Source: Malania oleifera
Lineage: Eukaryota > Streptophyta > Magnoliopsida > Santalales > Ximeniaceae
Reading direction: 5' to 3'
NCBI RefSeq assembly: GCF_029873635.1
Contig: NC_080419.1
Coordinates: 78,290,931-78,354,930 of the forward strand
Length of the DNA: 64,000 bases
Shown piece after piece: positions 12,414 through 22,242 of this stretch (positions are counted from its first letter, which is position 1; the number at the start of each line of letters is the position of its first letter). The notes under the pieces were generated by a model that had not been told where the DNA came from, did not search any database, and saw only the letters and a list, made by a program, of their open reading frames with translations. A program made the position numbers and the translations under genes.

Positions 12414-12740
12414 ATGAAGAAGTGGGCAGATAAGGGGAGAAGATCGCAGTTTCATGTCAGCTACCTCAAGCCATTCAACGCTGACACCAATTACCTGAGC
12501 AAAAGTCAGTCCAACAGAGCAGAGTTGAAGACAGTGCAACCTGATAGACATGATGTTGAAGAGATCCTTGTAGACAGAAAGTTCATATCCTTAAGGAAGA
12601 AGCGGCAGAAGTTCCTAGTGAAGTGGAAATGCCTTGATGACAAAGAAATCAGTTGGATTTTTACGAAAGATATGCAACCGCTCGTGGACACAGTTCAAGA
12701 GTACCTACCGCCAAAATCTACGAGGACGTCGACCGCATAA
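12414..12740 (+). pseudogene. Integrase C-terminus with chromodomain, chromovirus copy 1
   Basis: The open stretch reads from QFHVSYLKPFN (integrase C-terminal GPY/F-like region) into a chromodomain: VEEILVDRKFISLRKKRQK, then FLVKWKCLDDKEISWIF. In chromoviruses this domain directs insertion to particular chromatin. The stop at about 12738 lies 12 bp before the 3' LTR. The stretch is open over 108 codons, but upstream parts of the polyprotein are broken, so I call it part of a pseudogene. Confidence 0.85.
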
Positions 12741-12751
12741 ATGGAGGACAA

Positions 12752-13270
12752 TGTCACGAGCTAAGCTTGTTCAAGGCATTATGCTTTCCTGTGACTGCTT
12801 ATCTCGTGCGTCTGGGATGGGTTTCTATCATGTAAATACTAGTGTAGGGTTATTTTCGGCTAGTAGTGTCTTTGTATGTCAAATAAGGCAGTATGACTCC
12901 TCGGTCATTTTGATGTTTCCTAGTGCTAGGATGATAATTACATAAAAACCTCTTTAGGGGAGGGTGAGTGTTCATCAATCATTGTAAAACTCACTAGCTA
13001 TTGTCAACGTGTTTAGCCTACTTGCCTCCCTCGCTAAACACACCATGTCAACGGAGTTGTTGTTAATGAATTACGTTTGCTTTAATGTTTACTGCTTGCT
13101 TGCCACAGCTTTCATGAATGCTTACTATTTTCGCTGTTATTTGAATGAATGGTAATGAAAGTGCTTCGTGGATGAATGTTGGTAAACGATAAGCTAACTA
13201 GTTAAGCAAGAGTGCTTTAGCTAGCGTCGCACGCCCTTCACAAGGGTGTGAAGATAGTCGGACCGTGACA
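12752..13270 (+). repeat. 3' LTR of chromovirus copy 1
   Basis: This is the direct repeat partner of 906-1412, starting TGTCACGAGC and ending GTGACA. It is followed by the target duplication CTCAT at 13271-13275. Confidence 0.93.
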
Positions 13271-13468
13271 CTCATGCATGTCTATCAGCACAGTAAGAAT
13301 TTGTGGTATAAGAAATATTACTAAGCCCATTTTTCTTTGTTTCTTTTAATTTTCATGGTTTATAAAAATGGGGGGAATTCTTTCTCGAAAAAGTACCAAA
13401 TAATTAGATTAAATTTTTATTTATTAAGTAATTATTGTCATTTGGAGGCTATGAAATATAGTAGTGAT

Positions 13469-14180
13469 TGTTGGCTTGGTCCTACCCATGTGGTGGGATC
13501 CAACTAATACAAATGATAAACAAAGTAAAAATAAAATAAAATGGAAGGAAGAAGGGTGTTGGAAGTTGACTCTTGCATAGGGCATAAAATGTTGGTTGTC
13601 ATACCACATTTGCTTTCAATACTAATTATTAGTCTCGATTAATGGCAAGCTTGATTAACAATTTGAAACATGGCGATTTCTTCTTTGATGATTCCTTGAT
13701 TTATGTGTATAACTTAACTTTCCAAGTATGCAGGCGTATTTTCAAAGTCATGCATTGATTTCGGGGACAATTGTCCTGATTGTTGTGGCATGATCATTTA
13801 TTGAGTGGTTGGACATTATATACATGTAGTGTCTAGAAAAAGAGTGGGTTTCATTGCCATTTGATGTGTAAGATGGAGTAGAGTGGGAGTTTAAGTTCGT
13901 GAGAGAATGAATTGTAAAAGGAGTTTACCTTGGATTCTTCCTCCTATACAAATTATCTTTTCTTAGGTTAGAAAAGGAATGTAGATTTTCACAATTGTGG
14001 GGAGAGGAGTGGTACTCTCTTGTATTTTTTTTCTACACCTTGATAGTATTAAATTCTTGCTAGAGTGCCCATGGACATATGCCTAGTGTTGAACCACATA
14101 AATTTCTTGTACTCTTTTATTTATTGTAATTTTGTTATCTCTTTATCAATTGTGATGTGTGTGGTTCTTGTGACCCAACT
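13469..14180 (+). repeat. Left LTR of Tnt1-like Copia remnant
   Basis: It starts with TGTTGGCTTGGTCC and ends next to the primer site. The 3' part has the usual Tnt1-group words (TGAACCACATAAATTTCTTG). Its first 40 bp recur at 19562-19601. The exact end is uncertain by a few bases. Confidence 0.65.
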
Positions 14181-14182
14181 AA

Positions 14183-14452
14183 GCGGTATCAAAGCTATGG
14201 TTTTTATTGGTGAGCAATTTGACAAATTTCTAAAAGGAAAATGATGGAGAAGGTTGCAAGCAATCAAATCGAGGTGGAGAAATTTGATAGAAAAAAGACT
14301 TTTGAACTATGGAAGTTTAAGGTTCATGATGTGTCAACACATCTTAGGAAACACAAAGACTTTCTTGGGAAGGAGAAAAAAGCTAGAAAATATGTCCAAT
14401 GATGATCGGGAAGAAATGGGCATGTAGCGGTTCCTAAAATCTATTAATATCG
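14183..14452 (+). pseudogene. Primer site and N-terminal gag of Tnt1-like Copia
   Basis: The primer site GCGGTATCAAAGCT (14183-14196) resembles the tRNA-Met site. Gag begins at about 14241 (MMEKVASNQIEVEKFD, then FELWKFKVHDVSTHLRK), a normal Copia gag opening. A stop lies at about 14400, and the LINE interrupts the gene near 14453. Confidence 0.7.
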
Positions 14453-14453
14453 A

Positions 14454-15640
14454 ATGATATCTTGTTCAACGTTAAAAGTGAGAAAGAAGGAAGCGAGGGA
14501 TAATAATACAAAGTTCTTTCATGCATTTGTGAACCAAAAGAGGAAGAAGGCTAAGATTCATTCATTGAAACTTCCGAACGGAGATGTGTTGGATTCTATG
14601 GAGGCTGTTCATGAGGGTGTAGTAAGATATGTTCAAACTTTCTTAACAGGTGCAGGACCTAGTCGAACAGCTTACCTTGATGATATTATATCTCCTATGA
14701 TTTTTGAAGAAGAGAATATTGCTCTTTGTCGTACTCCGTCCAAGCTGGAGGTAAGGGATACTATTCTTTCTATCCCAAGAAATAGTAGCCTAGGTCTGAA
14801 TGGTTTTGGTTCAGCTTTTTTCCATGATTATTGGGATATTGTAAAAGAAGAGTTAATCGATGCAGCTAGAGATTTTTTTTGCTGGGTCTCCTCTTCCTAG
14901 ATTTTATTCTGCATCTTACATTATTCTAATCCCAAAAGTTCAGAATCCCCAAAGTTTTGACAAGTTCAGGCCTATTAGTCTTTGTAGTGTTATTTACAAA
15001 AATTTTTCAAAAATTATTGTTACAAGGATGAGAGGTTTATTGTCTACATTGATTTCTCCGGAGCAGAGAGTTTTCATTTCCGGTAGAAGTATATTTGAAA
15101 ATATTACATTGGCACAATAAATGGTTCATTCTCTGCATAAGAAGTCTAATGGTGGAAATGTAATAATCAAAGTAGACATGGCTAGGGCTTATGATAGGGT
15201 CGATTGGGATTTTTTTAACTTGGTTCTGAAAAACTTTGGATTTTCTCAAAAAATTTGTGCTTTAGTGGCGGAATGTGTTTCCTCTCCTTGGTTCTCCATT
15301 ATGATGAATAACACTTATAAGGGTTTCTTTAAACCTTCTTATTATCTATTTATTATTTTACAAGAAGTTCTTTCTTGGCTTCTAAAGAAAATTTTTATGG
15401 AGAATAAGATTGGGGCTTGCTATCATCCTCGTGGGGCGCATTTGGTATCTCACCTACTCTATGCAGATGACATTCTTATTTTTGTCAATGGTAAGAGAAG
15501 TTCCATTCGAATGTTTATCAAGACTCTTAAAAAATATGAGGATTGGTTTGACCAAATGATAAATAAAGACAAGTCAAGTATTTTTTTTGTCAAAGAGAAT
15601 TGCTTATGCTCGGAAGCGATCCTTGTTAAGGATGACTAGC
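14454..15640 (+). pseudogene. LINE reverse transcriptase
   Basis: RT motifs appear in order: the N-terminal block NNTKFFHAFVNQKRKK, then FRPISLCSVIYKNFSKIIV (about 14970), FISGRSIFENITLAQ, the motif-A region KVDMARAYDRVDWDFF with its Asp, and the catalytic Y-A-D-D at 15460-15471. The QGDPLSP region (motif B) has been replaced by ILQEVLSWLL, which suggests a small deletion. Frames are broken near 14900, 15118 and 15640. Confidence 0.88.
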
Positions 15641-16786
15641 TTTGCGGAAGGAGGATTTCCTGCTACATACTTAGGTGTTCCTTTGGTATCGATTCGTCTT
15701 ATGACCCGTTTTTTAGAGCCTCTAGTTGATAAATTGAGAAAAGAGAAAGCAGATTGAAAATTTAAACTTTTATCTCAAGGGGGCCGCTTAGTTTTAAATA
15801 AGCATGTATTATCATCAATGGGGGTTCATCAATTAGCGGCAATTGACATTCCTAAATTGTCTTCACAAAGTTAAATTCTATGTTATCGATTTCTTTTTGG
15901 AGTGGAGTAAAGGATAAAAGAAAAAGGAAATGGTGTTCCTAGCCTTTTGTTAGGGTGGTTTGGGTATTAGGGATTTTGCGGAAGAAAAAAATCATTGCAT
16001 ATGAAGTTTGTGTGGAGATTGTTAACTACGAATAATCTGTGGACTCAATTCTTTAAAGCCAAGTATTTGAATAATTGACACCACTTGAGAGAAATAAAGC
16101 CAGATAAAGGAACCAGATTTTGGAGATCAATTGCTCGTGTGATACCTAAAGTATTAGAGCATGTTCGTGTTCAAATTAAAGAAGGATCGGCCTCTTTCTG
16201 GTTTGATCGATGGTTAGCCTCCAGTCCCCTTTGTGCTAAGATTCAGGAAATCAGAAACCATAAGTTACGAACACGAGATTGTTGGGATAGAGATGGATGG
16301 AATGTTGATTTATTGGTGGATCTGTTGGGTGAATAACAGGCTGAGGAAGTAATGAACTCTGTTATTTCTTGCAAGGAGGGTTCAGATACAGTGATTTGGG
16401 AACCTTCAACAGATGGAAAATTTACCACGGCAAGTGCTTGGGAAATTATAAGGGAGCGTAAAGAGGAATTCTTAGTTTCAAAATGGATCTAGCATCCTAT
16501 ATTGCTAAAACGGGTGTCAATTTGTATGTGAAAGTCTTGGTTTGCTAGTCTTCCGGTTGATACTCGTATTCAAGAAGCAGGTGTTCAGATGGCCTTTCGG
16601 TGTGATTGTTGTTTAAATGCCAAGATTGAATCTCTAGACCATGTGTTTTGTACAGGATCTTTTGCTCAAGAAGTATGGAAACAAGCAACGGTGGTGTTGG
16701 GTGTTAGTTGTATGGCAACAAATACATGGAAAGGCAGAGTTAATTTCTGGTTTAATTGTGAAAGATAGGTCTCACAGTTAGGCATT
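15641..16786 (+). pseudogene. LINE RT thumb and zinc-binding (zf-RVT) region
   Basis: Degenerate coding sequence continues from the RT: FPATYLGVPLVSIR, NKHVLSSMGVHQLAAIDIP, then GTRFWRSIARVIPKVLEHV. It leads to the zinc-binding motif around 16525-16690 (WFASLPVDTR, then CDCCLNAKIESLDHVFC). Several frame changes and stops are present. Confidence 0.75.
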
Positions 16787-17527
16787 TTGGTAGGTCTCAT
16801 ACCTAGTCTCATCATTTGGAGACTTTGGACTCGTCAATGTAGAGTCAGGATGAAATCAATTCATGATTCAATGAGAACTGTGTGGCTTAATATTAATTAT
16901 TGGCTGAGATCCATTTCGAACAAGTTAACTAAATGTGCACCTACTTCTTTTACGGATATTGCAATCCTTCGTGCTTTGGATATTCAAGTAAAAAATGTGA
17001 GGGTTCGTCTTCCTCATGTAGTCAGATGGTGTAAACCTGGAATAGGTTGGGTTAAGTTGAATGTGGATGGAAGCTATAGAGGTAACCCAGATAATTGTGG
17101 TGGTGAAGGTATAATAAGAGATGAAAGAGGATTATTTAAAGCATCTTTTTCCTCATTACTGGGTTATGGAACCAATAATATGGTTGAATTGAAAGCGATT
17201 ATTATAGGAATTAGTCTGTGCAAAGATCTTGGATTTGATCTAGTGAAGATTGTCTGTGACTCTGCTTTGTTGGTTCAATGGATTAATTCTGGGAAGTGTT
17301 CGGCTTGAGACTTATGGGAATTGTGGGAAGAGTTTGTGTTAGCATTGAGAGGCATACATTACAAAGTGAAACATGTTTACAGGGAGGTAAATCAAAGTGT
17401 GGATTTCTTTTCCAAGCAGAGTGAATCTGGTATATCTCGATCATATAGTTGTCAAGATGAGCTTCCACACAAAGTCAAGGGAATGATTCGATTGGATTTG
17501 TTGGGATTTCCTTCCTTGCGCTCGTGA
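16787..17527 (+). pseudogene. LINE C-terminal RNase H domain
   Basis: This is a type I RNase H of the sort fused to many plant L1-type LINEs. The four catalytic acidic positions can be seen: LNVDGSYRGNP (Asp), NMVELKAI (Glu), VCDSALLVQW (Asp) and NQSVDFFSKQ (Asp). One stop at about 17306 separates the last Asp from the rest, so the domain is broken. Confidence 0.82.
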
Positions 17528-17838
17528 TGCTTTGTGCTGGTATTTGTGAAGATTGTAGTGGTTGGTTTATTCCTCAAGATCATCCGGAGTTTTGTTTATT
17601 TTCCACTTATAGTTGTTTAGTTCTTATTTATTTGTTTGGTTGTCGGTCATTGGTTTATTGATTTTGAATAAGTTGGTTAAGTCAGTTTTACATTCTTGGG
17701 GTTTGATTTTATTTTCCCCAAGTCTCAAGCTTAGAACCACGGTATTCATCTGCTATAAGTGAGAGGTTTTCTAATAAAGATAGGAGGTGCTACCCTCTTT
17801 TTCCAAAAAAAACAAAAGAAAAAAAGAAAAAAAAAAGA

Positions 17839-18360
17839 TGACTTTGAATTCGTGGGAAAGATTGGAAAGCTTGTCTCAAGTTAAATCTCTCTTCAACCAA
17901 ATTCTTCTAAAATATGAAGCTTCATCCTTTGAAAAATTTTGGGTCACTTGGATGCATTTTATCACTTTCTAGGCCAATTGGAGAGCATTAGAGTGATGTT
18001 GAAAGATGAAGACACGTGGTGACTTTTCTTTTTTACTATTGATAGTTATGACGGTTTAGTCATGAAATTTAGTTACTCCAAGGAAAATCTCAAATTGGAT
18101 TATGTGACAACCGTATTGTTGGCCAATGAACTTTGAAGGAGTGCCAACCATAAAAAGCTTTAGGTTTAGTGGAAATTAAGTTCTTATTACTAAAGGCCTA
18201 TCAAGTGAACAAAGAACATCATCAAGGAGCCATTCAAATACCTAGAATAGTAGACTTGTTTGTTGGGATTGTGGAAAGAAAGGGCATGTGAAGAAGGAAT
18301 GCCGAAATAAGAAGAATCTAGACAACAAACATAGGGGTGAAGCAAATCAAGTAGGAGAGT
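17839..18360 (+). pseudogene. C-terminal gag of Tnt1-like Copia, with CCHC knuckle
   Basis: The gag resumes after the LINE tail with MTLNSWERLESLSQVKSL, the usual continuation of the UBN2-type gag. It ends with a perfect C-x2-C-x4-H-x4-C knuckle at 18261-18302 (CWDCGKKGHVKKEC). Several stops lie between 17972 and 18240. Confidence 0.8.
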
Positions 18361-18499
18361 CCATTGTTTTTTGGTGGTGGTGAAACATTTGCTAGTAAGA
18401 GCTCTAATACATATGAAAAAAAGGATTATTGAAAATGGTGCAATTCATCTTGTGTTCACATAAATCATAGTTTCAAACCTATGATTTATGTGAGGGTAG

Positions 18500-18780
18500 T
18501 TATGTGACAATGGGAACAACTTAAAAATTAAGGTGGCAGAAGTTTGTTGTGTCCAAATTAAAATGTATGATGGAATTATGAGAACTCTTGGAAATGTAAT
18601 GCATGTATCAGATTTGAAAAAAAAAATTGATTTTGCTTTCAGAATTAGATTCGAGAGGGTATAGGCTCACCAGTTAAGGTGGGTATTTAAAATTTCAAAA
18701 GGTGCACTTGTGATGATGAAGGGATCTCGAGAAGGAAACTTGTACAAGTTAATAGGCACCACATTAATGAAAAATATGGG
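18500..18780 (+). pseudogene. Protease-to-pre-integrase remnant of Tnt1-like Copia
   Basis: Degenerate translation shows DNGNNLKIKVAEVCCVQIKM, MRTLGNVMHVSDLKK and KGALVMMKGSREGNLYKL, which fit the region between the Copia protease and the GAG_pre-integrase domain. Nothing of the integrase core or RT follows. Confidence 0.6.
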
Positions 18781-18884
18781 TGGTTTGGGTGCATGGAAAA
18801 GAATGTTCTCCCCAAGGAAGGGAAAGGTGGTGGAGCCTTACAAACCAAAAGTTACTTCGGGAAAAAGGTGACTGTTGTAATATG

Positions 18885-19403
18885 CGACTCATATATTGAG
18901 TGGAATGCATGTACAAAAAGGAAACATGGTAGAAAACAAGAATGATGCTTTGCAAGATCAAACCGTTGACAATTTTACTAAAACCATCTATGGTTTTTCC
19001 AAGTGTAGAAAAAAAGTCGATTGTTTTTGTCTTGTTACATCAACTATTTGGTCTCAGCTTCAAGTCGTCGATGTTAGTTTGAAACCATCGACAATTTTGC
19101 TCGATTATTTAGTGCTGGTTTTCAAATTTTGAATTGATAAATTGTATAGGTTGAGTTTCAAGGGGAAACCCTCCGAGAGGGTTATATATATATGTTGTAT
19201 GATGCAACTCTTATGTCTTGACAAAATATAGTTATAAATCATCGTTTGCTCTCGTAGAGGTAGGTATTGTCAAACCACGTAATTCTTTGTGACATTGTTT
19301 TATTTCTTTCATGTAATCTGTGTGATTATATTTTCTGTATATTTCACTGTGGTTGTTGCATTGTAAAATCATTTGTTTCCGTTGCGCATTCATTTGCGCA
19401 ACA
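18885..19403 (+). repeat. LTR-like segment of a Copia element
   Basis: The sequence resembles the 3' half of a Tnt1-group LTR: a TATATATA box-like stretch at about 19184, GTAGAGGTAGGTATTGTC, then CCACGTAATTCTTTGTG. It ends in a perfect 8-bp hairpin (GTTGCGCA / TGCGCAAC, 19381-19402) followed by A. It may be the 3' LTR of the same remnant or another element. The 78-codon open stretch at 18896-19132 shows no recognisable domain. Confidence 0.4.
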
Positions 19404-19561
19404 ATGATTGTATTTCCAATAGAGAAGGGCAAGCCACATTAGTCTTCTCTATGTTTCAAATCAAGGTTAATTTGATGGTTCGATATTTGGCAAGTGGAGA
19501 ATTTATCAAGGTGGAGCATTTAAGATCAGGAATGGCACCATATGTATGTGAGGTAGAGATT

Positions 19562-19601
19562 TGTTGGGTTGGTCTTGCCCATGTGGTGGGATCCAACTAA
19601 C
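19562..19601 (+). repeat. Start of a right LTR, Tnt1-like element
   Basis: TGTTGGGTTGGTCTTGCCCA followed by TGTGGTGGGATCCAACTAA matches 13469-13508 with few differences. It follows a purine-rich tract (GAGGTAGAGATT), as a 3' LTR would. The similarity ends abruptly at 19601. Confidence 0.6.
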
Positions 19602-20617
19602 ACATATACTCGGGTTATGTATAAATTGGACTCATTAATCAATCCACATACATATTGAATCCAATCCTTTGGGTTAAGTTGATTCAATTAAGGTGCATTA
19701 AGCGGGTTCTGCGAGTCTTTGAACAACACTAGATCTATAATTTTAAAAGATTATTTTTAGTGGTGATAGTTTTATGATACTTGTGTCCAAAGATGTAAAA
19801 CATTCCTTTTAATAAAGATCCTATTATAGTCCTAAATCGAATGTGTATTAGGGAAATCTTGAACTCATAAGAATGATTTGAACTCCAAGTAAAACATCTT
19901 TTATAGGATAAAATGGTAAGACTTGTGAACCAAATAAAATATTCTTGTATGCATCATATTGGCAAGAATGTTACTTCATGAAAATATTTTTGAATTCACA
20001 AACCAAACAACACACCCTGACATGATCATTTTATGTATATTTCTTTCAAAAAAAAATTATAATGCAAACCAAACAAATATGCCAATAAGACAAACATCTC
20101 ATTTTTAAAAATGTTCATTGCTTAAATAATTTTTTGTTTTTTTTTTTTTTTTTTCAATTCCACAAACCAACCGCCTTGTAAGTCTAAATTTCAGGCTTCA
20201 GGCACCAATTTTTTTTTTACCATACGCCCTGAAGCCAGCTGTTGTTAACCGTGAGGTCAATCTCAACAGAAGTGAAGAATCTATCACAAGGTGAGAGCAC
20301 ATCAAACCCTAGCAGTTCAGCTTAAGAAAATGGGAAATCCCTTGCTAACTTTTTTTTCTCCTTTTTTTCTGAAAAGATGATCCACACAAGTTCAGGAAAT
20401 GAATGATTAATGGTGATTTTGCACTCCCTCACTAATTTTTTTTTCCCCCTTTTTGCTGAAAGGATAAATCCAGAGTCATGAAATGGTTAATGGTGATTTT
20501 GCTTTCATTGCAAATGAAACTGCATGCATTAAGATATTTCAGTTCATTAATGCATTTCACAATCAAGAAATTGTTAGTTTTATATATGATTCGTATTTCA
20601 CAATCAAGAAACCCTTT

Positions 20618-20620
<3 letters not shown>

Positions 20621-20654
<34 letters not shown>
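20621..20654. repeat. (CT)n microsatellite
   Basis: About 17 uninterrupted CT units. Confidence 0.97.
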
Positions 20655-20658
<4 letters not shown>

Positions 20659-21736
20659 TAAAAATTATCTTTTTAATACTTATGTTCAATGTATGGTTCG
20701 CAATTATCAATAAGCACGTAGAAACTCACCTAATCACATGGTATGCTGCCTGATCAGACGCCCTCTCTTCTCTGCAGTGCCTAAATCAAGTAATCAACTC
20801 TCTTTAACTGGACTTTACTCTTTCATGGAGAAATACAGAAGCAAAGCCAATGGATGCCATCACCTGCACAACCAGGTTAAATGACTTAATCTAGAAAACA
20901 CAGCAAGCGGCTAATGGTCTGGGCATACAACCTAGAAATTTCAAGGCTAAATACCACCCACATGACCAGCACATTGGTGACAGATCTATTCGTGCAATTT
21001 GCACACAAATTTTATCAGACTCAATTCCCCAATTCATAGTAAATATATCTTTTGTACTGTACCTTCTATGCTGCAATTGTCCAGAAATATTTTGTATAAG
21101 ACTGACCAAAGTACAGTAAATAGTGATATGGAACAGATAATGACAGCAGCAGGAAATATGTAACCATAAGAATGCACTTCAGAATCAACAGGTCAGCAAG
21201 AGAATTGATGTATAGCTCAGCAAACTGATACCGTTATTTCACTCAGTATAAGACGCAGCTGGTTTCCATTTAGACTTCTTGCTCCATTTTATCAGGGCAT
21301 ATCAGATATCCAACATTCTTCCTCCTTTATTGAATATTTCCACATCAAAGGCGGTCTAGAAAAAATGAAAGGGGTAATCATTCCTATGCTTATCCTTCAC
21401 CAGTTTCATGGGAGAATAATTCCTGTGAAAAATAGTCATATTAGGAAATTTCATAATAAAACATTAGTGCACTGTAAACCAAATCACCATCAACATTCAA
21501 AGAATAAACAACATAAAATCCGATTTTTAATGTTTAGCATGAGATTTAGGATTCCCCATCAAAAAGAAAATGCATTAGATTTAGGCTTCGACATTTGCCA
21601 AACAACAGTGAATTTGCACATAAATCCTTGTCTTTGAGAGAAAGAGACCGTCCCCTTCCCTCTCCATCCTTTGTCCCCAGCAGGCTGGAGAGTGGAGCTT
21701 TTTCTCTTGTTTTTTATCTTTTGTGGGGCAAGGAGG

Positions 21737-21898
21737 GGGGCATAGTTTTAAAAATCAGTGCTATGGCAGTGTCAACCATCATGTAAAGGCATCAATAGAT
21801 TCTGAGACCATTAGAGGGGCATAGATTTAAAAAAATCAGTGTAATGGCAGTATATCAGCCATCACGTAAAGGCATCAGTAGATTCTGAGACCATTATA
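21737..21898. repeat. Tandem duplication of about 78 bp
   Basis: Two adjacent copies each begin GGGGCATAG(T/A)TTTAAAA and end GATTCTGAGACCATTA. They differ by a few substitutions and small indels. Confidence 0.85.
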
Positions 21899-22050
21899 GC
21901 ACAATCTCTAGGAGGCACTTCAATTCACAACTACATAGGCCAATCCAGTCTATTACAGACAGATATTAATTGTTACAGGCCACTACATTGTCAAATTGCC
22001 TTTTCATTCTTCTCCTTTTTTCTTGTTCTTTTTTTTTTTTTTTTTTTTTG

Positions 22051-22242
22051 AGAAAAAATAAAATAAAATAACATAAGGGCAGCAGGGTGCACAAAGATCC
22101 CGCATATGCGGGGTCAGGGAACGGGTGGGCCACGATGCGTCTATAGTACACAGCCTTACCTTGCATTTTTGCAAGAGACGCCTCAAACCCATGACCTTAG
22201 GTCAAATAGTGACAACTTTAGTGTAGCACCTAAGCTCCCCTT
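22051..22242 (-). mobile_element. Au-type SINE
   Basis: Read on the minus strand, it starts AAGGGGAGCTTAGGTGCTAC and has a tRNA-like B-box region (GGTCATGGGTTTGAGGC). It continues TCTTGCAAAAATGCAAGGTAAGGC and ends GACCCCGCATATGCGGGATC ... GCTGCCCTTATG, which I recognise as the plant Au-SINE consensus layout. An A/T-rich tail follows (22028-22075 on the plus strand). No clear target duplication was found. A second, partial member is at 55941-56018. Confidence 0.85.

Larger units (their letters stand above)
906..13270 (+). mobile_element. Ty3/gypsy chromovirus copy 1, internally deleted, host of a nested Copia element
   Basis: The element is bounded by LTRs starting TGTCACGAGC and ending in CA. 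The 5-bp target duplication CTCAT is perfect (901-905 and 13271-13275). Reading left to right there is a tRNA-Met primer site, gag, an aspartic protease with DTG, the protease-RT linker, a short RT remnant, integrase pieces and a C-terminal chromodomain. The chromodomain places it among plant chromoviruses; I do not assign a clade. A Copia element at 3343-11498 splits the RT start; removing it and one copy of GATGT joins the flanks. Without the insert it is about 4.2 kb, shorter than autonomous relatives. The RT catalytic core and RNase H are missing, and the same two gaps occur in copy 2 at 36555-41009. Gag carries stop codons, so this copy is dead. Confidence 0.93.
14453..17836 (+). mobile_element. 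5'-truncated L1-type LINE with RNase H
   Basis: A non-LTR retrotransposon lies in the gag of the Tnt1-like element. It begins inside the second ORF just before the RT, so ORF1 and the endonuclease are missing. It carries RT, a zinc-knuckle region and a C-terminal RNase H, and ends in an A-rich tail (about 17807-17836). The gag frame continues right after the tail. I could not identify a clean target duplication. Several stops and frameshifts make it inactive. Confidence 0.88.
13469..19601 (+). mobile_element. Tnt1-like Ty1/Copia remnant, split by a LINE
   Basis: The left LTR starts TGTTGGCTTGG at 13469. A primer site follows at 14183, then a Tnt1-type gag that continues after the inserted LINE and includes a CCHC knuckle, then a short protease/pre-integrase remnant. 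Integrase, RT and RNase H are absent. The sequence TGTTGGGTTGGTCTTGCCCA at 19562, preceded by a purine-rich tract, matches the LTR start for about 40 bp. Beyond that the two sides no longer align, so the right LTR is truncated or rearranged and I could not find a target duplication. Confidence 0.7.
19602..22050. other. Non-coding, AT-rich, no gene supported
   Basis: I see no coding exon with convincing splice sites or family motifs. The stretch holds T-rich runs, a CT microsatellite and a tandem duplication, listed separately. Parts near 20.7-21.6 kb have less repetitive, UTR-like composition and could be untranslated sequence of a minus-strand transcript, but this cannot be shown from sequence alone. 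Confidence 0.4.

Noticed and set aside
14440..17860. Target duplication for the L1-type LINE
   Set aside because: The sequence after the tail (GATGACTTTGAATTC) has no convincing copy near 14453; GAATGATATCTTG is too different.
20891..21109. 72-codon minus-strand open frame
   Set aside because: No domain, no splice context and no similarity I recognise; probably chance or UTR.
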